Source of the DNA: a bacterium
GTDB taxonomy: Bacteria; Patescibacteriota; Minisyncoccia; Moranbacterales; UBA2206
Length of the DNA stretch: 32,903 nucleotides
Assembly: GCA_029567195.1 (NCBI GenBank)
Contig: JAKQLJ010000031.1
Location: 1-32,903 of the forward strand
Direction: 5' to 3'
Shown here: positions 26,152-32,903 of the stretch, piece by piece
Numbering within the stretch: position 1 is the first letter of the stretch
Layout of the letters: the number at the start of each line of letters is the position of its first letter
The notes under the pieces: generated by a model
Told to the model about the DNA's origin: nothing
The model's database searches: none
What the model saw: only the letters and a program-made list of their open reading frames with translations
Translations under genes and position numbers: made by a program

Positions 26152-26841
26152 TTACCAGCCCCTGACTTCCAGTCCTTTTTCCGCCGCTTTTCTTTGCGCT
26201 TCCTGCTTGGACTGCCCTTCTCCTTGCGCCACCATTTCTTCTCCTAAAAAGACTCCTACAATAAATTTCTTGTCGTGATCCGGACCGGATTCTTCCAATA
26301 CTCTATAACCGGGAGTAATGCCCTCCTTGTCTTGCGCCTCTTCCTGGAAACGGCTTTTTGGATCAAGATAAGTTTTGTTTTCGATAATTTCCGATAAATT
26401 AACTATGATATATTTATGAATAAATTCCCCGGCCTTTTCATATCCCTTTTCTTTTTGATCCAAATAAATGGCGCCGATGATCGCCTCCATAGCGTTAGCC
26501 AGAAGATATTGCCTGGCACGTCCCGTATCCTTTGATTCCCCACGACTCATAAGAAGATGGTCTTCTACTCCCAGTTTTTTAGAAATTTTTGCCAACATTT
26601 CTCCGTTGACCAATGCCGCCCGCCAATTAGTCAGTTCGCCCTCCGGATTCTTGTAATTTTTATATAAATATTCCGTTACCACCAATTCCAAAACAGCGTC
26701 CCCTAAAAATTCCAGACGCTCATTATGATCCAGTTTATAACTCCGATGCTCATTAAGATAGGACCGATGCGTCAGAGCTTGTTTGAGAATATCGGGATTA
26801 TTAAACTTTACTCCTATTTTTTTAGTAAGTTCTTCTAACAC
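26152..26841 (-). CDS. rnc: Ribonuclease III
   Basis: ALTHRSYLNEH, NERLEFLGDAVLELVVTEYLY, AMEAIIGAIYLD, dsRBD GEGQSKQEAQRKAAEKGL. Confidence 0.96.
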   Translation of the reverse strand: MLEELTKKIGVKFNNPDILKQALTHRSYLNEHRSYKLDHNERLEFLGDAVLELVVTEYLYKNYKNPEGELTNWRAALVNGEMLAKISKKLGVEDHLLMSRGESKDTGRARQYLLANAMEAIIGAIYLDQKEKGYEKAGEFIHKYIIVNLSEIIENKTYLDPKSRFQEEAQDKEGITPGYRVLEESGPDHDKKFIVGVFLGEEMVAQGEGQSKQEAQRKAAEKGLEVRGW

Positions 26842-26859
26842 AAATTGACAATTATAAAA

Positions 26860-27366
26860 TTAATTATTTTTTTTCTTATCTTTGGCTTCTTTTTTCTCAA
26901 TTTTTTTCTCATTATCTTTCCTCTTGGAAGTATCGTCCTTCATTGGTTCTCCCAACTCTCGATAAATTGTTCCCAGGACTCCATTCACGAACCGTCCGGA
27001 ACTTTCTCCCCCGAAAGATTTAGCCAATTCTATCGCTTCATTTATGGCTACTTTTGGAGGCACTTCTTCATAGTTGCCGAAAAGAAGCTCATAAATTCCC
27101 AGACGCAAAATATTTCGGTCAACAATAGTCACCTGATCCAGCGGCCATTCCGGGGCGCATTTTTCAATCAGCGGATCAATTTTTTCCTGGTTGGCAATGG
27201 TATTTTCGACTAAGCTTTCCACAAAAGAAGTATCTTCAAGCCCGGGCCCAAACTCCTGAATATTTTTTTTTATTATATCCTCAATTTTTGATTTATCGCG
27301 TCCTTTAAAATCCCATTCATAGAGGGATTGCATAGCAATTGAACGTGAGAGATGACGATTTGCCAT
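26860..27366 (-). CDS. nusB: Transcription antitermination factor NusB
   Basis: [20 protein letters not shown]...[50 protein letters not shown]; start trimmed. Confidence 0.95.
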   Translation of the reverse strand: MANRHLSRSIAMQSLYEWDFKGRDKSKIEDIIKKNIQEFGPGLEDTSFVESLVENTIANQEKIDPLIEKCAPEWPLDQVTIVDRNILRLGIYELLFGNYEEVPPKVAINEAIELAKSFGGESSGRFVNGVLGTIYRELGEPMKDDTSKRKDNEKKIEKKEAKDKKKNN

Positions 27367-27412
27367 AATATTATAAATCTCCAATTAACACTAATAAATT
27401 CCCTAATTATCC

Positions 27413-27790
27413 CTAATTTCCTTTTAATATTCTTTTATAAATTAAACCGTTTTTTCCAAAGCAGGCCAATATTCCCAAATCTAAATTCTTAGCTTTTAAA
27501 TACCCCAAGACTTGTTTTATATCTTTAGGATAAAATTTCGATGCACATTTCAACTCCAAAACAATTTTATTTTCTACTATAAAATCAAAATAATATGCCC
27601 CTAATTTATCTCCTTTATAGTATAAAGTTACCGGAGCTTGCTCTGTAAACTTAATATCATTTTCTAAAAACTCTTTCTTTACAGCTCTCTGATAATGCTT
27701 TTCCTGATATCCGCTGCCAATAGCATTATAAACCCCAAACAATATACCCACTATTTTATAACTTAGATCTGGGTAAATTAATTTTGGCAT
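27413..27790 (-). CDS. GxxExxY protein (PD-(D/E)XK family)
   Basis: GSGYQEKHYQRAV, YFDFIVENKIVLELKC, QVLGYLKAKNLDLGILACFG. Confidence 0.88.
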   Translation of the reverse strand: MPKLIYPDLSYKIVGILFGVYNAIGSGYQEKHYQRAVKKEFLENDIKFTEQAPVTLYYKGDKLGAYYFDFIVENKIVLELKCASKFYPKDIKQVLGYLKAKNLDLGILACFGKNGLIYKRILKGN

Positions 27791-27846
27791 TATATCATTT
27801 TTGAGATTATTTGGGAAAAATTCGCGTCAATTGGCGACTTAAATCC

Positions 27847-28050
27847 TTATTTCTTTGCCTTCTTATTCACTTTCTTCATAGTGTTCACCACTTCCTTTTT
27901 CTTGTAATATCCGCATTTGGGACAAGTGGTGTGGGAAACTATTTTTGCTCCGCAATTGGAACAAGCAGAAAGTTTTTTAGTTTTAAGCTTTAGAAACACT
28001 CTCGCCCTGTCTCTTCTGGCTTTGGTGTGTCTTTGTCTTGCTACTGGCAT
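27847..28050 (-). CDS. rpmF: 50S ribosomal protein L32
   Basis: MPVARQRHTKARRDRARVFLKLKTKKLSACSNCGAKIVSHTTCPKCGYYKKKEVV. Confidence 0.93.
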   Translation of the reverse strand: MPVARQRHTKARRDRARVFLKLKTKKLSACSNCGAKIVSHTTCPKCGYYKKKEVVNTMKKVNKKAKK

Positions 28051-28169
28051 ATTTTTTATTTATCTACTGATTAATTATAACACAAAGTAGATTATCATTA
28101 AACAGATGATTTGGCAAGAAAAGTCAATAAATTAAAAATAAATCGGATAATTTTATGTGTCATTTTGCA

Positions 28170-29000
28170 TTAAAATTCATATTCGACGTTTCCCGCCTCA
28201 TCCGTCCTTTTGATGGTCACATTATATAACTTTATTCTTTCCAAAGTTTCAGCCGCCGGATGCCCAAAGCGATTATTCTTACCGACTGATATTACGACTT
28301 CTTTCGGCTTCACAGCCTCCAAAAATTCCTTGCTGGTTGAATATTTTGATCCATGATGCCCCACTTTTAAAAATCGGGACTCCAGATTGACTTTTTTATC
28401 AGTTAAGTTCTTTTCGCCTTCCATTGTTAAATCTCCGACAAGCAAAAAAGAGTTTTCACCCACAGTGAGACGCGAAACGATGCTGGAAATATTAGTATCT
28501 TTTGGATGATTTTTTTCCTGGCTGCCATCGGGAGACAAAATATTCAAATTAATATTTTCGCTTATTTTTATTTCCATATCCGCTTTTCCTTCTGAATAAT
28601 TGATACTCTTTCTCTCTCTTGCTTCCCTATACTTTTTATAAACCTGGGTTTCCGTTTCCACTCCGTTATCAATCAGCTGGCCGATTTGATAATTATTCAT
28701 TACATCAATAAGCCCGTCGATGTGGTCCTCGTCCGGATGGGTAGCAATTACCAATTCGATGTTCCTATCCCAAAAAGGAATTTCCTCGCCCAGTTTTTCC
28801 AGAATTTTTTGCCCGTCCGGCCCGCCATCGATAAGAATCTGTTTACTGCCCTGTTCAATGAGAATCGCATCGCCCTGTCCGACATCAAAAAAGACCACTT
28901 TTATTTCCCGACTTCTCTCATAATAAATAATTCCGGCTAAAATTACCGCCAGTAAAGTCAAGAAAAGAAGGATGGAATATAGAGCTTTTCTGTTGGGCAT
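28170..29000 (-). CDS. MBL-fold hydrolase, ComEC C-terminal-domain-like
   Basis: VVFFDVGQGDAILIEQGSKQILIDGGPDG, ATHPDEDHIDGL, FLLVGDLTMEGEK, KVGHHGSKYSTS. Confidence 0.92.
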   Translation of the reverse strand: MPNRKALYSILLFLTLLAVILAGIIYYERSREIKVVFFDVGQGDAILIEQGSKQILIDGGPDGQKILEKLGEEIPFWDRNIELVIATHPDEDHIDGLIDVMNNYQIGQLIDNGVETETQVYKKYREARERKSINYSEGKADMEIKISENINLNILSPDGSQEKNHPKDTNISSIVSRLTVGENSFLLVGDLTMEGEKNLTDKKVNLESRFLKVGHHGSKYSTSKEFLEAVKPKEVVISVGKNNRFGHPAAETLERIKLYNVTIKRTDEAGNVEYEF

Positions 29001-29011
29001 AGCTTATTTAT

Positions 29012-29046
29012 GTCATTGCGAGGAAGTCTTCGACCGAAGCAATCTC
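29012..29046. repeat. REP-like element between the two ComEC-domain genes
   Basis: GTCATTGCGAGGAAGTCTTCGACCGAAGCAATCTC. Confidence 0.6.
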
Positions 29047-29055
29047 TTTCTAATT

Positions 29056-30567
29056 TTAATTATCTTTATCTAAGGATGACGATTCTTTTTTTATTTTTTT
29101 CTTGAACAAAAAAATTCCTCCTAATAAAATTATATACCACAAAACCACTACCCACCATGGAAAAGATTCTATCTTGAGAGAAGCATATTTTAGACTAGCC
29201 ATATATCTTATCAGCTCCGTTTCATATTTTAACGGCAAGAATGCCAACCAGAAGAAAACCTGCCCGAAAGGCGGAAAAACAAAAGAAAAAGCTACTGCCA
29301 AAAAACCAAGAAGCATAGTAAGAGGAATTATCGGCAAAACTAGAATATTAGCCAGCGGCGAAACCAGGGATAATTTTTCAAAATTAATAAATATAACCGG
29401 CAAAACAAAAATTTGGGCGGAAATTGTCAGCATCAGGATTTCCGTTATTCCAAATGCTTTATATTTTTTGACCAGATAGTTCTGAAACAGCGGATAGATA
29501 TAGATTATGCCAAGAGTCGCCAAAAACGAAAGTTGAAAACCGATATCCCAACGCAAAAGAAGCGGGTTTATGAAAAGCATAACGACAGCCGAAGCTAAAA
29601 TGGCATTTTGGGAATTGGCCAGCCGGCCGTTTTTTATTCCCCACAAAAGAAGTCCGCCCATAATTCCGGCCCGCACCGCCGATGAGGGAAAGCCAATCAT
29701 AAAAATGAAGAGAAAAATTCCTAAAATTGCCAGCCAAAACGCTTGACGCCGCCAAAGTCCCAAAAAAATTCCCAGCGCCATAAGATATTCGGCAATAATG
29801 GTGACATTATAACCGGAAACAGCCACAATATGAGTCATGCCAGTAATGGAAAAAGCTTCCTGATAATTTTTGCTCATCTGGTCATCTCCGCCCAAAAGAA
29901 GACCGGATAGAAGCCCCGACTGAGGAGCAGGAAGAAAAGCAGCTATTTTAGAATCAACTTTATTTCTTAAATTAAGAACAAAGACATAAATTTTATTTCC
30001 CCCGTTTGCCTTTCCTTCAGCCGGCGGACTTTCTATTTTTGGACTTTTGCATTCCCAAAAAATACCATCTTTGGCCAGATACATCCGGTAATCAAAATTG
30101 CTTTCTTTGTTGTTTTTGGGAATTTCCAGCCGGCAATTTATTTTTAAAATATCCCCGTACCGGTATTCCGGAAATATTCCGGTTCTCGCGATGAATTTCC
30201 CGCCCTTGGACACTGGATGTCCAAGTAAGGGTGTAATTTTTAAATTTTGGTATCCATTTTTTAATTCCGGTTCTCTGATTACCATAACCTCCCCGGAAAA
30301 ATCCTTACCTTGAGCGTTTTTTAGACTATCAAGATTTTTCTCCGTCAAATGTATTCCAAAAATGAAAAATAAAATAAAAAATCCGGCAATAAGCGCCGGT
30401 CTGTTTTTGTAAAAAATGACAATGACAACCAGAGAAATTATGAGAGGAAAAAACAAAAGAAAACTATCGAAATTGCGCGGATACCAAAAAGAGGCGCCAA
30501 AAACGCCTCCGATGAAAGCTAAGGATAAAATGAAGAATATTTTAGATTTAGTCACTTGCGTTGTCAT
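29056..30567 (-). CDS. comEC: ComEC/Rec2 family competence membrane protein
   Basis: GLLSGLLLGGDDQMSKNYQEAFSITGMTHIVAVSGYNVTIIA, GFPSSAVRAGIMGGLLL, RWDIGFQLSFLATLGIIY. Confidence 0.93.
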   Translation of the reverse strand: MTTQVTKSKIFFILSLAFIGGVFGASFWYPRNFDSFLLFFPLIISLVVIVIFYKNRPALIAGFFILFFIFGIHLTEKNLDSLKNAQGKDFSGEVMVIREPELKNGYQNLKITPLLGHPVSKGGKFIARTGIFPEYRYGDILKINCRLEIPKNNKESNFDYRMYLAKDGIFWECKSPKIESPPAEGKANGGNKIYVFVLNLRNKVDSKIAAFLPAPQSGLLSGLLLGGDDQMSKNYQEAFSITGMTHIVAVSGYNVTIIAEYLMALGIFLGLWRRQAFWLAILGIFLFIFMIGFPSSAVRAGIMGGLLLWGIKNGRLANSQNAILASAVVMLFINPLLLRWDIGFQLSFLATLGIIYIYPLFQNYLVKKYKAFGITEILMLTISAQIFVLPVIFINFEKLSLVSPLANILVLPIIPLTMLLGFLAVAFSFVFPPFGQVFFWLAFLPLKYETELIRYMASLKYASLKIESFPWWVVVLWYIILLGGIFLFKKKIKKESSSLDKDN

Positions 30568-30591
30568 TCCCGCGAAAGCGGGAATCTAGTG
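30563..30591. repeat. REP-like palindrome overlapping comEC start
   Basis: GTCATTCCCGCGAAAGCGGGAATCTAGTG. Confidence 0.75.
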
Positions 30592-30637
30592 AAGCAACTT
30601 AAATTAATAACGGGTTCTGGGTTAAGTCAGGGAAATA

Positions 30638-30859
30638 TTATAAAATTATATCAACTATTTTAGTCTTGGCGCTTTTTCCGCCCACAATTTCCACGTTCGA
30701 TTTGGAAACATTAAAATAACCTGCCAGAATTTCAATGAGGGCCTTGTTGGCCTTTCCCTCCACCGGCGGCGCCGTTAATTTCACCCTGTATTCCCCTTCG
30801 GAAATTTTTATTATTTCATTTCGGGAAGACCGGGGAATGACTTTCACATAAATTCGCAT
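30638..30859 (-). CDS. DUF167 / YggU family protein
   Basis: MRIYVKVIPRSSRNEI...YRVKLTAPPVEGKANKALIEILAGYFNVSKSNVEIVGGKSAKTKIV. Confidence 0.92.
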   Translation of the reverse strand: MRIYVKVIPRSSRNEIIKISEGEYRVKLTAPPVEGKANKALIEILAGYFNVSKSNVEIVGGKSAKTKIVDIIL

Positions 30860-30890
30860 AGAAAAATAATTTCCTATTTTTAAAATTAAA

Positions 30891-31592
30891 TCACCCTCTT
30901 ATTCCTGATTTTTCAAAATTTTTTTCAATTTTTTTAAGTATTTTTTCCAAATCCAGCTTTTTACCCTTGGTTTTTTTCTTGATATTCGGATCGAGCGTCT
31001 TTTTTTCCCGATATCTTTGAAGCCAATAAGATTGCGCGCCCTTTATCCACTTGGCAATGGCCAAAAAATCTTTTTCTTCGTGGATTCCCGGCACTGCCGT
31101 TGTCCGAAACTCATATGGAATGCGGCTGTTCATAATGAGATTGACGCTCAATTCAATTCTCTTTATATCAAATTTAACCCCTGAGGCTTTATCGTATTTT
31201 TTAATCTGATTTTTGATATCCATAGCGATAAAATCCACCAATTTTTCGCTTATCACTTTTCTTAAGACGTCCGGCCGAGTGCCGTTAGTGTCCAGCTTCA
31301 CAGCGTATCCCAATTTTTTAATTTTTTTGATGAAATTGATGATGTCCGGCTGGACAGTCGGCTCTCCGCCTGTGATGCATATTCCGTCCAATTTTCCTTT
31401 TCTTGTTTTAAGAAAATCCAAAAATTCTTTTTCCGTATTTTTTATGCCGGATATATTATACATACCGCCCCCCACTAATTCCGGATTATGGCAAAATGGA
31501 CAGCGAAAACTGCAGCCCACAGTAAAAACCGTAGCGGCAATTTTTCCCGGATAATCGATAAGCGTCAGTTTTTGAAAACCGGCAATGTTCAT
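30891..31592 (-). CDS. nrdG: Anaerobic ribonucleoside-triphosphate reductase activating protein (radical SAM)
   Basis: GFQKLTLIDYPGKIAATVFTVGCSFRCPFCHNPELV (CxxxxxCxxC), CITGGEPTVQPDI. Confidence 0.93.
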   Translation of the reverse strand: MNIAGFQKLTLIDYPGKIAATVFTVGCSFRCPFCHNPELVGGGMYNISGIKNTEKEFLDFLKTRKGKLDGICITGGEPTVQPDIINFIKKIKKLGYAVKLDTNGTRPDVLRKVISEKLVDFIAMDIKNQIKKYDKASGVKFDIKRIELSVNLIMNSRIPYEFRTTAVPGIHEEKDFLAIAKWIKGAQSYWLQRYREKKTLDPNIKKKTKGKKLDLEKILKKIEKNFEKSGIRG

Positions 31593-31662
31593 TATTTAGT
31601 ATAAATCGGGGCGATTCCAAATAAATGAAATCACCCCGCTATCTTCTAATATTTTTTATATC

Positions 31663-31920
31663 TCAACAATAAGATTTATTTAGGGAATATTCCTTTCTGT
31701 CTTTGAATTCCTCGCTCTTTCCGGCATTCCACTGAGCGACTGGACGGATATAACCGACGATTCGGGAATAGACTTCCGTTTTTTGGAAATTACGCAGAAC
31801 CGGATCAATTTTATGGCAACTTTTGCATTTTATGAACAATCCGCTTGCTGTTTCGTAAGACATAAATTCTTCATTTTTTTGAAGTGTTTTTCCGCAATCA
31901 TGGCAAATATATTTTTCCAT
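31663..31920 (-). CDS. Standalone Zn-finger plus glycyl-radical-loop protein, paralogous to the NrdD C-terminus (85 aa)
   Basis: MEKYICHDCGKTLQKNEEFMSYETASGLFIKCKSCHKIDPVLRNFQKTEVYSRIVGYIRPVAQWNAGKSEEFKDRKEYSLNKSYC; start trimmed from the ORF-track ATG at 32067, which lies inside nrdD. Confidence 0.8.
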   Translation of the reverse strand: MEKYICHDCGKTLQKNEEFMSYETASGLFIKCKSCHKIDPVLRNFQKTEVYSRIVGYIRPVAQWNAGKSEEFKDRKEYSLNKSYC

Positions 31921-31949
31921 ATTTTTGTTTTTATTTATATAATTAATTT

Positions 31950-32903
31950 TTATTTTTTGCTCTTTTGCACCACAAATTCTTTTCTGTCCTTGAATTCCTG
32001 GCTCTTTCCGGCGTTCCACTGAGCGACTGGACGGATATAGCCGACGATTCGGGAATAGACTTCGCATTTCTGCTCAATCACGCATTTGGGACAAGTTTCG
32101 TGTTCCCCTTCGATGTAACCGTGAGCCGGGCAAATGCTAAAAGTCGGCGAAAGAGTAAAGTATGGAAGGGTAAAATTTTCAGCTATTTTCTTTACCAGTC
32201 TTTTGGTGGTGTCGATGTCATATATTCTCTCTCCCAAAAATCCGTGAAGTACCGTTCCGCCGGTATATTTGGTCTGTAATTTGTCTTGGAGTTCCAGCGC
32301 TTCAAAAAGATCGTCCGTATACCCGACAGGAAGCTGGGAAGAGTTGGTATAATACGGCTGGGCACCTTTTTCCACCGCCCCATTGTTGGCAAAAATCATC
32401 TTGGGAAATCTTTTTTTGTCCTTAATGGCCAGCCTATAGCTTGTTCCTTCGGCCGGAGTGGCTTCCAAATTATAAAGGTTGCCGGTTTCCTTTTGATATT
32501 TTATCATCCTATCTCTCATATGTTCCAAAATTTCTTCCGCCAGCGCTATTCCTTTTTTGGTCGAAGTTCCTTCGCCTATAAAATTAACCAGCGCTTCATT
32601 CATGCCAACCAAACCAATGGTGGAAAAATGATTTCCCCAATAAGATCCTCTTCTTTTGAAAATATTGTCCAGATAAAATTTGGAATATGGATAAAGCCCT
32701 TTGACAGTATAATTTTCAATTATTTTTCTTTTAATCTCCAGACTTATTTGCGCTAAGTCCATAAGAGCATCCAAACGCTTGAAAAAGTCTGCTTTGTTTT
32801 TCGCCAAATAACCAATCCGGGGCATATTGATGGTAACCACTCCGACAGATCCGGTTAGCGGGGCTGCGCCAAAAAGCCCGCCCATTCTTTTGTGAAGCTC
32901 CCT
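31950..32903 (-). CDS. nrdD: Anaerobic ribonucleoside-triphosphate reductase, C-terminal part (truncated by window edge)
   Basis: RELHKRMGGLFGAAPLTGSVGVVTINMPRIGYLAKNK...CPAHGYIEGEHETCPKCVIEQKCEVYSRIVGYIRPVAQWNAGKSQEFKDRKEF. Confidence 0.95.
   Translation of the reverse strand, partial: RELHKRMGGLFGAAPLTGSVGVVTINMPRIGYLAKNKADFFKRLDALMDLAQISLEIKRKIIENYTVKGLYPYSKFYLDNIFKRRGSYWGNHFSTIGLVGMNEALVNFIGEGTSTKKGIALAEEILEHMRDRMIKYQKETGNLYNLEATPAEGTSYRLAIKDKKRFPKMIFANNGAVEKGAQPYYTNSSQLPVGYTDDLFEALELQDKLQTKYTGGTVLHGFLGERIYDIDTTKRLVKKIAENFTLPYFTLSPTFSICPAHGYIEGEHETCPKCVIEQKCEVYSRIVGYIRPVAQWNAGKSQEFKDRKEFVVQKSKK

Noticed and set aside
29001-29055. ComEC split as a sequencing frameshift
   Set aside because: Both ORFs have clean ends and there is a 55-bp spacer; a single indel would not join them in an obvious way.
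31921-32067. N-terminal 49 codons of the 31663..32067 ORF as real protein
   Set aside because: This part overlaps the nrdD coding region in another frame; the Zn-finger start at MEKYICHDCGK (31920) is far more plausible.
1-32903. CRISPR array, prophage, rRNA operon or classical IS element
   Set aside because: No regularly spaced repeats, structural phage genes, rRNA motifs or transposase ORFs were seen.

Overview
This 32.9 kb window looks like a low-GC Patescibacteria (CPR, probably Parcubacteria-like) chromosome segment, judged from gene content and protein style only. TGA acts as a stop, so the standard bacterial code 11 fits. Most of it is conserved housekeeping: rmuC; a dcw remnant (mraZ-rsmH-ftsL-ftsI-murF); typA; gtrA-like; dnaX; tRNA-Gln; glycosyltransferases; rpsP-rplJ-rplL; rpmF-nusB-rnc-smc; a two-gene comEC; nrdD-nrdG. 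The best candidates for something unusual are: (1) an 85-aa standalone Zn-finger plus glycyl-radical-loop protein between nrdD and nrdG, nearly identical to the NrdD C-terminus, resembling a YfiD/GrcA-type 'spare part' for anaerobic ribonucleotide reductase; (2) a GIY-YIG ORF inserted at tRNA-Gln, flanked by an exact 22-bp copy of the tRNA 5' end; (3) a 433-aa coiled-coil protein with a RelE/ParE-like C-terminus and no antitoxin neighbour; (4) a 777-aa SMC with no recognisable hinge; (5) an L10 leader with an apparent terminator/anti-terminator switch; (6) palindromic repeats, one apparently in frame within rsmH and one carrying the comEC start codon. All calls are from reading the sequence; no searches were run.
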